A stretch of 64,000 nucleotides of DNA from Undaria pinnatifida (taxonomy: Eukaryota > Sar > Phaeophyceae > Laminariales > Alariaceae), in NCBI GenBank assembly GCA_012845835.1, contig JABAKD010000012.1:8545973-8609972 (forward strand), in the 5' to 3' direction. Below the pieces are notes generated by a model. The model was given only the letters and a program-made list of their open reading frames with translations, was not told where the DNA came from and searched no databases. The stretch's first letter is position 1. Each line of letters starts with the position of its first letter. Of this stretch, positions 56,638 through 64,000 are shown piece after piece. A program made the position numbers and the translations under genes.

Positions 56638-59600
56638 GTGCATAAATTATTTATAAAATGAAAGGATACACTTATATTAAATCATACTTTCATAAAAGAC
56701 ATCCAGCACAAATTGAGGTTCATTGCATGGCCAAATCACCTTGCTGTATTTGCACTGCTTGTGTATCTCTGTTTCGTAGTTGGTGAGCACAGAGTTAGCC
56801 TTCGCTATGAATTGGAGGCATCGGAGCCGGCACTGGTTGTGCTTGCTGTTGATCGGTGGAAATAAAAGTTTAACATGCAGAACACACACCACATACCCCG
56901 GGTCGCTACTACCGCCGTGCTTTTTTTTCCTCGTCGCTTCAGCTCGACTCCAACTTGTAAGAGATTTTACTCAGCGACCTTGTGGACGAGCGGACAACTT
57001 CACACAGTATTTTTTTCATGACATGAGAACATAGTTCTACCACTAAAGGGAGATTAAATTCCGCTGTCGCGAAACTACCAAATACGCCGAATCCCAGTTC
57101 TAAAACAAGAGAGAAAACGTTGAATGAAAAGAGTGAAAAACTAGAGCCACTACTATACTAGAACGACGATATACTTGGACATCATCACAGGACATGTAAG
57201 AACGGAAAAGGAAACGAGACAGAACCGAAACTCGTTACTCGAAGTGCGGCACCTTACCAGATGGAAGTGCCCGCACCACACAGTGAGATTCTCGGGACTG
57301 TATTATATGATGGAAAGGAGGAGGTGGTGAAAAGCGATCGTCACCGCACCAACGCGGACTACGAGGAACTAGAACTGTCGCTTATCCGTGTCCGATGCAA
57401 TTCTTGATAGCTAAAAAGCAAGTTGTAGTTCTGTGGTAACAGACTTCGATTGAGCTGTATTTGGTATTGCTTGTAGTCGGTGACAGATGTAGGGCCTAAC
57501 GTCCCACCCGCTGCCGGTGCTATATACTATTAATACTGTACCCTGGTATTTTTATTCAATGTTACTATTCGTAATCCAGCTAGAACCTTGCCGCCCATTC
57601 TGCCGCCGTCTTGTTATTCTCGTCGACGGTGGTGTCAGTACTGCTGGAGGCTGTTCCCCCCCTCCGCCCCGGCCGCCCCCTTTCTTTTTGACGGCACTCG
57701 TGACGTGTTGACGCTCTCTGCAGGCGCCTTTGCCTGGCGCAACCAGCCCTTGTCCGCCTGGTTACTCGTATGTATACTTGACCTCTTGAAGAATAAAATA
57801 TTATGGAATGTCGTCCGGAAATATGATGAATCGCAGGCGCGCATATGGCGTGATCGTTCAACGTGGCGGTTTTGGGTCGTATGGGGACGAAATTTGGAAA
57901 GTTGGCGGAGGCGTTCTCTCGAGGTTTTTGCAGGATCGTGGTGAACCCCTTCAGAGCCCCAAAGCCCTTCCCTACGCGAATTCCAAGTTATTGTCCCCCA
58001 AAATGGGTTTCTAGTTGTAATTGCGTTAACGTGCGTACTTTCTCGATAGTGGGTATGATGCACCGGTTACCGGATGTCCTGCGCTACTACTACTACTACT
58101 TCAAGTGTTTGTCACGTTAAACCGATATTTTCCACCCATCTGGCCATGCAATGCCACACAACCAGTGTCCGTGTTGATGCCTCCTGGGGAGGGAGAGACG
58201 AGCCCTGTGGACACAAACTGCAAGACAGATACACATTGCAAATACGAGAGAAAGAGATGCACATCATTGCAAATACAGCAAGGTGATCCGGCCAGGCAAC
58301 GCAAACCGCTGTACCGACGACTTTTTAACCTTTCAGAAGTGCAAAACGTATCCCACACTATTCCAAGTTCATTGTCCCCATCAACAGAGAAAAGTCGGTG
58401 CAAATTCTAGAAAGGTTGAAGCATTGCCGAGAAGGACCACCACCCGAATGGGTAGGGTGGACGGTAAGTGAACCAAGTCCGGCTGCAGGCTGTTTTATCG
58501 TGGCCGGGGGTTTTGTCAGTGGGTGAGCTTGCGCAAGCAGTCCCACACTACCCGGAAGGAGGACGTTCTGGGTGGCTATTTCCACCGCACCTGATCCTCA
58601 GGGTTCAGGTCGGGCCGACATACTCACGCATCCGTATACAACAATGGCAGCTTGCGCTGCTGGAGTAGTAACGGGGACCGCCGGTAGGGACAGCTCGTGC
58701 TGTCGTTACCACGGGAGCTGAAAGACAAGCCAGCTGACCAACTGGATTGCGAACGTATTTTCGGGCGCTGAAGGACACGCCAGCTAACCAGCTGGATTGC
58801 GAATGCAATTTAGTTAAATTGACATGTGACGTGTATAAAAATATGTGGAAGTATGAGCTTTGTTTTTCCCCATATTCGCCGGAGAATAAAAAATGTTACA
58901 AGCATTCTGGAACACTATAAAACGGGTTATATAACGAAAGCTCGTTATCGCGCCTGCGTGCGATCCTTTGGCATATATCATATTTTAGAGAAGGTTTTGG
59001 TGCAAAACTTCACCGAAACCGACTAAAATCACCGTCAGAAAATGTACCATCGTTAGTTTCTTTTGTTTTTTTAATACTAGTATCATCTCATATAGTATCT
59101 TATACGAAGTATAGTTTATATATTTTTTTCTCCCCTTGTACCTCTCTACAAAAATAGTCGTAACTCAGATCCGGGGGCACTGAAGACCCTTCTTCCCCTC
59201 CCCACTACGATTCGGACCTTGATGGTTATCGCGAGAAGACTTGCCTGGTCGACTCGCATCGAATTTCTGCCCACCCACGCAGCTATGTGCAGGCGCTCTC
59301 AGGAGCTGATGCCATTGGTTTTATTATTTTTGCATATGAACTCTACCGTCGAAAGCCTCACCCACGTGGGATTTGAGCTCCAGAAACAACTTTTTTACCA
59401 CGATATTAATAGAGCATTCGCGGAGTGTCAACGCGAGAAGATGTCTTCAACCCTTTCTTGCCTGGTCGACTCGCATCAAATTGCGCCTACCCACGCTGCT
59501 ACTTATAGGCGCACTCTGCAATTGATTCCTTTGACTTCTTTTTGCAAATTTACTCAGTCCGACGCACGTGGAATTTGGACTTCGGAACCAAGCATATTGG

Positions 59601-62533
59601 TGTCGTTAATCACCGCCGTATGAAGCATTCGAGGGTAACCACTATCGGCCGGTCACCGCGTTGGTCTAACAGTTGACCTCGAACACTACATACTACATCG
59701 TACTCTTCGATATAATTTGTTCATTTTTTAATTTTTATTCTAATGGTGAATAATATCCCGGTTGTAGCTGATCCCGGTCGCCTCGGTGATCCAGTGGTTA
59801 CCCTCGAATACTACTAATGCTACTTGTGAGAACAACAACTATATGCGTTAGTCCTTGAGTTGGATTCGTGAGATTTTGAAATTGTTTGCAAAAATACAAA
59901 AAAAAAATATCAACTGCTGAAAACGCCCAGCAGCGTGTCGGCAGGCAAAATTCGACGCGAGCCGACGAGGGAAGAAATTGCAGAATTCTTCTCGCGATAA
60001 AAATGAAGGCACGTGCCGTAGTGGGGAGGGGGAAGGAGAGGGCCCGCTACGTGACCCCGGATCTGTGACCCCGGATCTGGGTTACTACTGGAAGGGAGTG
60101 CGAGAGTAGTGCGCGAGGATAATGAAAAAGATGGGGAAAAACGTGTTGGGAGTCAGGGGCTCAAACCTCGGTATGGATATTTTTATTTTCTAGAGACACC
60201 AACTGTCGCGAGCGCTATTATTATAGCGTGTGGGTAAACACAAATCGACTCGAGTCGACGAGAGAAAAACGTCCTGAATTCCCCGCAACAAGAGAAGGCG
60301 CGTGCTGTATTGGGACGAGGGAAAGAGCCTGCTTTCGTAGCGATCGCGGGTCTGAGTTGCGTGTAGAGAGGGAGAGGAGAAAAGGAAGAGTGCGAAGATG
60401 ACAGATAGAAGGAGCAAAAAGACTAGAGGAGCTCGGAGCGCGACACGTGGACGCACGAAGCGAAAGGGGTGTGTTTAATACGCGACAGACACAGCGGTAT
60501 TGCGAACACAGCAAGGTGATTTGGCTATGCAATGTTCGGCCATGCAATGCCAACCGCAATGAGCGCACGAGCCAATTTGCAGTAAAAAAAAAAATGAAAA
60601 CAAGAAAAATTGAAAAGGAAAAAACATCTGAATAGAACCAGGGAAACAGAACGGCACGACAGAAATGAAAAACAAAGGAGAACTTACAGCCGGCAAGCAC
60701 AATATTAATGTTCAATAAATGAAAAAAAAAACACTTGAGCTGTGTGTCGGAGATACCCCAAAAAGGATTTTTGATCAAAGCTCAGGTTTGCAAGCTGCGT
60801 GTGATACTTCGATCGCGCGTGTTACAGGGTGTGTATATACCGTCGTGAAGGATACAGGTCGGGGACTCCCCTGCTAATAATGCCAGGGTCAAGAGGACTA
60901 ACACGTTAAGCCTCGTTCTGCGCAAGGAAACTGTATTATATTCGCTGAGGCATCAGCACGGACAGTGGTTGTGCTGGAATGTAGATGGGTGGGAAAATAT
61001 CGGTTCAATGTGAAGAACACACACAGCAGGTGACACGATCCAACCAACATTGGGGGCAATAACCATATTGGATTTGGAATGGCCCTACTCTGTAGGAGTT
61101 GGAGCATTGCCGCATGGTCTACGCGCGCATATAGTGAGTTTTGATCAAGTACCATTCTTGGTCGATCTGATAGCTGAAGTGTACATTTCCGTTTTTTTAA
61201 ATGTGTCACCTGCGCACTGTTTGGGTAAGAATGAACGGTTTGAGGTGAAGACAACATGAGGTTTAGCTGAGCTGGAGAGTAAAACTGAACATCGAAATGT
61301 GTAACGCAACAAAAACGAAACAGAAAACGTACACAGCAGTTACCACTGCTGCTGTAGTTGCCAGCGGAAATTAGCAGCAGAGTTCTGGGTCATTGAGGCT
61401 CGTCTTGTGTTTATTACCAATACTCGCTGCAACGGAGGGTAATGTTTACCCAATATTATGATATAAGACCAGCTATTATGAAAAGTTTTTGTTGGGCCCT
61501 CTGAACTGAGATATTTGGCTGATCACACGCGATTTACTCGGCGGGACGACCAAAAAACACTTGCAGACTCTTCAGGATGCTCCCAGTAGTTTTTCAGAGA
61601 GCTTTCTGACGCACTTTTTCGTTTCTCCAGACTCGTGGAATGTCTGTGCGTCCAATTTGCCAGTTCTGACGACCTCATGATTTTTGGCCAAATATCCTCA
61701 AAAATCCATTATTTTTGGCCCCGGTTTTGAGCAACAATGCATATTTCTGAAAAACGATGTTATAACTAATTTTCAAGGACTGATTTGTTGCGCCCAAAAT
61801 CAAGATGAGACCCTGCAGAAACGGATAACTGCTCCAGAAAGCCCTCGGAAAACTACGCGGTGGATCTTGAGTAATGTGTCGGTGTTTTTGACAGTCGAGC
61901 CGAGTAGAACCGATGAAATTGGTCTAGAATTCAGTTCTGAGAGCCAAAAATAATGTATCCCATAGTAGTAGGTCTAAGCCAATATTCTCTACCCATTCTT
62001 TTGTTTTTTTCTTATTTTCTTTCTGCCTTGCACTGCTGGTGTCCTGGCTTGCATGTTCCGCCTTGCATACGTCGCCTTGCGTACGTTGGGTTCAGTATTA
62101 TGCCCGCTTTTCAGCCCTTTGTGTCCCATCGATTTTTTCCATCGAAAACTATGTACCTCGCCAAAAGTGTGTGTGTTTTTTTTAATAATATTTACCTCGC
62201 CAACTTACAACCTAGTCCGCGACTTACTATTATTGTACGCTTGGTATAGTTAGTCAACTCACTCCCTTTCTCTGCTTTAAGCCGGGGGGGGGTTCGATTC
62301 TAACTAACTCACTATTATTACAATCGAGTAAACTCTAGTCACAGTCTTTCTCCGACCCTCCCCATCCCCGGCCGCCGGTTTGTTTCGTTAATTTGACCGA
62401 CCGTCTGCGGTCGTTGCAGCTAAGCGCGGCTAGGTTTTTCAAGGACGTCCTTCCGCTCCTAGAGGATGTTGCGGTCGTCAGCGCCCGCTCCCTCTTCGAA
62501 GCGCAGTTTCCTGGATCGCCCCTCTGCTGGAAG
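38526..62533 (+). CDS. HAD-superfamily hydrolase-like protein, giant introns, 3' end beyond window
   Basis: Join of 38526-38878, 51120-51198 and 62420-62533; 182 residues so far. Residues 1-75 are Ser-rich and likely disordered. IEPLIVFDWDDTILTSSW carries HAD motif I (D79xD81-D-T83: nucleophile and acid/base Asp). LGTVIIITNAESGWVE in exon 2 carries motif II (T136). LSAARFFKDVLPLLED and VVSARSLFEAQFPGSPLCWK in exon 3 hold the segment with the motif III lysine (K182). Motif IV must lie in later exons. Junctions HLER|S|VLECL and GWVE|LSAAR restore the family sequence. Introns of 12,241 bp (phase 2) and 11,221 bp (phase 0) are full of repeats. Phosphatase or related phosphotransfer activity is expected from the motifs, substrate unknown. 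The ATG at 38526 is the first in frame; the frame is open upstream to 38340, so an earlier exon is possible. Confidence 0.85.
41568..41940 (+). repeat. Modular G-tract repeat, head segment, split by a retroposon
   Basis: TATTATAAAAATATAATTACACTCCAGC head and TCGAAACTCATCTTTGCAAG resume on either side of a family C insertion at 41618-41738. It continues through TAGGTCGGCGACTCCCC to GTGCGCGGAAACTG without G-tract modules. Confidence 0.8.
41618..41738 (+). mobile_element. Short poly(A) retroposon, family C, nested in the G-tract repeat
   Basis: Starts AGCGTTGGGCTGCGAAAG and ends in AGGAT and a 13-nt poly(A). The host repeat reads GAAGATT before and TCGAAACTC after; ATG on both sides may be a short target duplication. 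Confidence 0.9.
42055..42337 (-). mobile_element. tRNA-derived SINE, family S2
   Basis: Minus strand: CCGGTCGCCCCGGTGCCG head, GTGAGTTCGATTCCCC B-box, GCGCGAGAGCGTGAGTTAGC, GCGCGATAAAAATTGAAGG, GACACCTGTGAACACG, ending CAGAAGCTGGAAAG and A-rich. Same order as 56296-56634. Confidence 0.88.
42863..42999 (+). mobile_element. Short poly(A) retroposon, family C, full copy
   Basis: CCAGCTAGCGTTGGGCTGCG through CGACACACGACGCGTATG and CCGCCGGAGGATG to a 24-nt poly(A). Useful as a family reference. Confidence 0.92.
43164..43640 (+). mobile_element. tRNA-derived SINE, family S1, with (GT)n and a repeat D insertion
   Basis: Head GGTCGCCCCGGTGGCCTAG with B-box ATGTTCGATTCTCACC. The body is split by (GT)18 at 43307-43342 and a repeat D fragment to about 43438, then resumes with GACGCGAGTCGACGAG and GACCCCCGATCTGAGC. 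Confidence 0.88.
43650..46540. other. Intron stretch with no recognised element
   Basis: 43920-44300 is GC-rich and gives long open frames on both strands with Ser/Arg/Ala/Cys-rich, non-conserved composition. 45395-45470 resembles repeat D. The palindromic word TACCAGGTACCTGGTA is at 45766-45781. Confidence 0.5.
46545..46730 (-). mobile_element. Truncated tRNA-SINE S1 (body only)
   Basis: GGGTCTGAGTTTTCGACTGGG, GATAACAATGAAGGCACGCACC and GACGCGAGTCGACGAGGG in minus orientation; no tRNA head. Confidence 0.8.
47680..47850 (-). mobile_element. Truncated tRNA-SINE S1 (body only)
   Basis: Minus orientation AATATATGGGACGAG, GGCTCTGAGTTATATCC, CGATAGAAATGAAGGCGCG, ending AGTCGACGAAGG. Confidence 0.78.
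48572..49356. mobile_element. 785-bp TIR element with subterminal AGTCGAAAA arrays
   Basis: The left end (ATTTCTTAAACAGTCGGATT, then AGTCGAAAACGGCC) is matched by the right end in inverse (GGCCGTTTTCCACT, AATCCGACTGTTTAGGAAAT). AGTCGAAAA or its complement occurs at least ten times, clustered near both ends, as subterminal transposase-binding arrays do in hAT, Mutator-like and CACTA elements. The GC-rich centre has a 62-codon ATG frame (about 48722-48910, RDELSSKRVVALGLAESRH) that could be captured host sequence. No transposase. Confidence 0.75.
49420..49875 (-). repeat. Modular G-tract repeat, single-module copy
   Basis: Minus strand: head (49690-49865) with the CACTCCAGCTGTGAGATCG segment, first module to the G-run at about 49566, second module to the G-run at about 49488, then ATAAATCCTTTCAAGG. 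A compact reference copy. Confidence 0.9.
49960..50312 (-). mobile_element. tRNA-derived SINE, family S1
   Basis: Minus: ATCGGTCGCCCCGGTGGGCTA head at the right end, body GGCGCAATTCGACGCGAGTC, GACACTAAAAATGAAGGCGC, GACCCCGGATCTGAGTTACG. The linker between head and body contains unrelated sequence. Confidence 0.8.
50570..50860 (+). repeat. Dispersed repeat E, partial copy
   Basis: Shares CTGATTTCTGACGACGCCAAA, GTCCCACCCGACGA, GGGTTGGGTCTGGCC and ACAAATATTCACCAGCG order with 54040-54530 and 55280-55700. Confidence 0.7.
51120..51198 (+). CDS. HAD-like gene, exon with motif II
   Basis: 79 bp. Acceptor GCATGCAG|C (phase 2, completing AG^C Ser118), donor GTCGAG|GTACGA (phase 0). Encodes VLECLKNARQLG and TVIIITNAESGWVE; T136 is the motif II residue. 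Confidence 0.85.
52130..52428. repeat. Repeat B (inverted) followed by two tandem ~100-bp units
   Basis: 52130-52215 is the reverse complement of repeat B. 52232-52325 and 52332-52428 both contain ATAGCTGTCGC, GAGGCCATGTTAGTTTTCAG and ACCCCAGT. Confidence 0.85.
52884..53236 (-). mobile_element. tRNA-derived SINE, family S1
   Basis: Full minus-strand copy: head GTCGCCCCGGTGGTCTAGTG, B-box TTGAGTTCGATTCCCACC, body GACGCGAGTCGGCGAGGG, GTAACTGAG-type segment and a poly(A) tail (T-run 52888-52902). Confidence 0.9.
53340..53670 (+). mobile_element. tRNA-derived SINE, family S2, divergent head
   Basis: B-box GTCGTGGGTCCAAATCCCA, then GCGCGAGAGCGTGAGTTAGC, GCGCGATAAAAATGATGG, GACACCTGTGACCTACGGCT. 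The head differs from other S2 copies, so it may derive from another tRNA. Confidence 0.75.
54040..54530 (+). repeat. Dispersed repeat E
   Basis: AATTTCCGACGGCGCCAAAAT, GTCCCACCCGCCAC, GTCAAGGG runs, ACCTAGTAGTTTGGCGTC, AATTATTGGAAAATTGC, then TTATAAATATCCACCAGCG. The best copy of the family. Confidence 0.75.
54739..54930 (+). mobile_element. Truncated tRNA-SINE S1 variant (head and linker)
   Basis: GCTGGTCGCCCCGGTGGTCTAG head with altered B-box (ATTCAAACCTGGG), linker and start of body. A related headless body is at 60150-60400. Confidence 0.75.
55280..55700 (+). repeat. Dispersed repeat E, rearranged copy
   Basis: ACCTACTAGTTTGCCGTCAG, AATTATTGGAAAATTACCG and TTATAAATATCCGAATG occur in an order different from 54040-54530. 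A minus-strand repeat D copy lies just before it (about 55050-55190). Confidence 0.65.
56030..56200 (+). repeat. Dispersed repeat D
   Basis: TTTCACCCACCTACATCCAG, CACAACCAGTGTCCGTGCCG, GAGACGAGCTCTGTG. Other copies: 19870-20010 (-), 43343-43440, 55050-55190 (-), 58105-58310 and 60930-61035 (-). Confidence 0.75.
56296..56634 (+). mobile_element. tRNA-derived SINE, family S2, ending in (TA)n
   Basis: Head GGTCGCCCCGGTGGCGTATC, B-box GTGAGTTCGAGCCCCGCC, body and tail as in 42055-42337. The 3' end runs into (TA)20 at 56595-56634. Confidence 0.9.
58105..58310 (+). repeat. Dispersed repeat D, long copy
   Basis: Carries the repeat D start (GTTAAACCGATATTTTCCAC), the CAACCAGTGTCCGTG core and the downstream AAGGTGATCCGGCCAGGCAA segment also seen at 60480-60560. 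Confidence 0.75.
58788..58894 (+). mobile_element. Short poly(A) retroposon, family C, diverged
   Basis: ACCAGCTGGATTGCGAATGC, TTGACATGTGACGTGTAT, GTGGAAGTATGAGC, CGCCGGAGAATAAAAAA. The start is duplicated at 58730-58750. Confidence 0.8.
59135..59690 (-). mobile_element. Two truncated tRNA-SINE S1 bodies in tandem
   Basis: 59135-59310 and 59440-59640 each contain TCGACTCGCATCGAATT and CGCGAGAAGA-type segments. The second reaches a head remnant with GGTTACCCTCGAATG (minus). Confidence 0.7.
59776..60145 (+). mobile_element. tRNA-derived SINE, family S1
   Basis: Head GGTCGCCTCGGTGATCCAGT, B-box TTGAGTTGGATTCG, body GACGCGAGCCGACGAGGG, GCGATAAAAATGAAGGCACG. GTGACCCCGGATCTG is duplicated in tandem at 60050-60079. 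Confidence 0.88.
60150..60400 (+). mobile_element. tRNA-SINE S1 variant, headless
   Basis: Begins with the CAAACCTCGGTATGGATATTT linker seen in the 54739 copy, then CGAGTCGACGAGAG and GGTCTGAGTTGCG. Confidence 0.7.
60715..60935 (+). repeat. Modular G-tract repeat, diverged head only
   Basis: AATAAATGAAAAAAAAAACACTTGAGCTGTG, CAAGCTGCGTGTGATACTTCG, AGGTCGGGGACTCCCC, GGAAACTGTATTAT. No G-tract modules follow. Confidence 0.7.
61036..61493. other. Intron stretch, nothing recognised
   Basis: No repeat or coding segment identified. Confidence 0.5.
61494..61945. repeat. Foldback element with ~160-bp diverged inverted arms
   Basis: The left arm (about 61494-61667, GGCCCTCTGAACTGAG, GATTTACTCGG, GTAGTTTTTCAGAGAGCTTT) pairs with the reverse complement of about 61790-61945. 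Identity is roughly 70 percent by eye. The 89-codon frame at 61684-61953 lies in it and is not called. Confidence 0.7.
62420..62533 (+). CDS. HAD-like gene, exon with the motif III region
   Basis: Acceptor CTGCGGTCGTTGCAG, 38 codons in phase 0, donor TGGAAG|GTGCGA. Encodes LSAARFFKDVLPLLED, VAVVSARSLFEAQFP and ending CWK. SAR followed by F..QFP and WK is the family's hallmark after motif II. Confidence 0.85.
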
Positions 62534-63860
62534 GTGCGAGTATGTTGAGGTTACAGCCAGTGAGTGGTGTACTCGGTTTAACTCTTGTTGATTTTTTTTC
62601 GTGTTTGATACATGTTCTCGCATCAGATAGATCAGATAGATCCCTCTTCATGATCGGTGTCTTTCAGGGAAGACAGACCCTGGTATGTATGATCTGCGTT
62701 GGGCTGTAGATCGTGTTGCGTCCCGAGGCTACTCGGTAGGGTGGATACCCCCATTTTATCTTTTACAGCAGTGGGTGGCCCGATTTAAGAGCGCACAGAA
62801 TACGAGCGTTCGGGACTTAACACCTCTACAACGGGAAACCCTTTTCGGGGCCATTTTTTTTCAAGTTAGTATAGGCAGGGATTTGGGGGCTCTGAAGGGG
62901 TTAAAAGTGGTCAAATAGGCATGTCCCGCCCACACTAATAATAAGAGCTATATATTTCCCAATACATCAGGCAAGAGGAATGTGCACGAAGTAGTTGACG
63001 AGCGCCTGTTTCGGCTTGTGGCGGGGCGCTCTTATATTGGGGTACCCACTGCTGCAATTATTTTTTCGTTTTTATGCACGAGCGGCTGTTAACCGCACGG
63101 ACAAAAAAAAGTATCTTTTGGCCAATTGTTTCGGTGCATCGTAGCTAACCCTTCCACTGCTGCGGATACACATCGCCGAGTAAAGCAGCACGAAAGCCCC
63201 CAAATCCCTCCCTATACTAACTCCAAGTACATTCGTAAAAGAAAAAGGTTTCCAGTTATAGAGGCGTTGAGACAGGAAACGAACAGGGGGCTCACTCTTG
63301 CGAGTGACCAGAACCACTGCAAAACATGGTCCCGAAAGTGACTGCCCTACCGCAGCCTTGATGTTGCCGGGGAGCTGGCTGGTGTGCATGATCTAGCATG
63401 CGTTTCCAGGGTTGGAGCTGTACTCCACAGATCTTGCGAAGCGTGCCATGACGACCGATGCAGGATGGATGAACATGATCTGCATCGTGATGTGTCCCCT
63501 GCGTGTAAACGTCCCATGATCAATCACGTCATGTTTCGCCGTTTTAAGGGTCATCTATCTAATGTGCTAAGAAACGAAAGCGAAAGTAAACGCGGCTGTG
63601 TCACATAGTTTCGGTTAGGGAGCATTTGGCGAGAACCATACTCGTTGCACGTGCGATTTTTTTCAGTGGTAGATATGGAGACAAAAACTGTTTTCGGTAC
63701 GTTGAGGTTCAAATCCCTTCGATATGGACAATGATATCGTTGTCAAGTATTACAGGAACGAAAATATGTCGACAAAAACTATAACGACAACGGAGACGGA
63801 GACGAAAATCGGCGCGCAAAGATGATTCAACCCATCCGTCCATTTTCGTATTTTTGGTTT
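62534..63860 (+). other. Intron 3 of the HAD-like gene (incomplete), contains a split repeat
   Basis: No exon with the expected HAD motif IV (GDS/GD...D-type) was found. 62858-62890 and 63195-63240 (inverted) share AGTTAGTATAGGNAGGGATT. The 62685-62918 open frame is part of that repeat context. The next exon is presumably beyond 64000. Confidence 0.5.
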
Positions 63861-64000
63861 TCGGAACCCCCCCCCCCCCCCCCCCCCCATGTGGCGAGAG
63901 GGGGGGAGTCCCTTTCTTCGTGCCCCCCCCCCGACTGCCCCCCACGATGTGGCAAGGTGAGGGGGGGGTCCTCACGTTGTGGCGCAATCACGGGGGTTGT
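63861..64000. repeat. C/G-run minisatellite with GTGGC words, cut by the window edge
   Basis: C-runs at 63868-63887 and 63924-63931, and ATGTGGC, GTTGTGGC words, like 14440-14860. Confidence 0.8.

Larger units (their letters stand above)
51199..62419 (+). other. Giant intron 2 of the HAD-like gene, 11,221 bp
   Basis: GTACGA...TCGTTGCAG. Repeat-rich throughout. 51290-52120 and 57000-58100 contain no recognised repeat; short ATG frames there, such as 57808-58014 (68 codons), are unconfirmed. Confidence 0.85.

Noticed and set aside
61684-61953. 89-codon plus-strand open frame with protein-like composition
   Set aside because: It lies across the loop and right arm of a foldback repeat and has no ATG start, so it is a repeat by-product.

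Overview
The window is nuclear DNA from a eukaryote. It has spliced genes with small exons in very long introns, tRNA-derived SINEs, LTR and LINE relics, MITEs and many microsatellites, and no bacterial operons or Shine-Dalgarno sites. LINE and Ty3/Gypsy relics of types I associate with stramenopile algae, together with the very long introns, make a brown alga or related stramenopile my best guess. I cannot confirm the species from sequence alone. Coding DNA is a tiny fraction of the window, and most long open frames are chance frames in repeats or G/C tracts.

Layout. 1-1060: decayed 3' end of a LINE reverse transcriptase. 1.1-11.6 kb: repeats, namely two blocks of a modular G/C-tract repeat, a TRIM retrotransposon nested in the first block, a second dispersed repeat, a long-TIR element with a duplicated flank, one tRNA-SINE and two copies of a short poly(A) retroposon. 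11.7-18.6 kb: a six-exon plus-strand gene (predicted 418 aa, TPR-like helices) whose five introns all split an AG^R arginine codon in phase 2. 18.6-25.4 kb: further exon-like plus-strand segments of unknown gene(s), and a 199-bp MITE. 25.4-27.1 kb: tandem and inverted repeats. 27.5-32.7 kb: frameshifted minus-strand Ty3/Gypsy polyprotein relic, interrupted by a head-to-head array of tRNA-like palindromes. 33.0-34.3 kb: a third G-tract block. 35.3-36.8 kb: a pair of CAGT-ended MITEs in a GTA microsatellite, then a second TRIM copy.

38.5-62.5 kb and beyond: a HAD-superfamily hydrolase-like gene on the plus strand. Three coding exons (353, 79 and 114 bp) encode motif I (DWDDT), motif II (ITNA) and the SAR...WK segment that normally follows. 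Introns of 12,241 and 11,221 bp separate them, so 546 bp of coding DNA occupy 24 kb and the gene runs off the right edge. The introns hold tRNA-SINEs, short retroposons, G-tract repeat copies, a 785-bp TIR element with arrays of an AGTCGAAAA word, and a foldback element.

The two recognised genes show no functional link. Their common theme is intron growth by nested non-autonomous elements with splice sites and reading phase preserved. Exon calls rest on splice signals, phase agreement and protein-family recall, with no transcript or database evidence.
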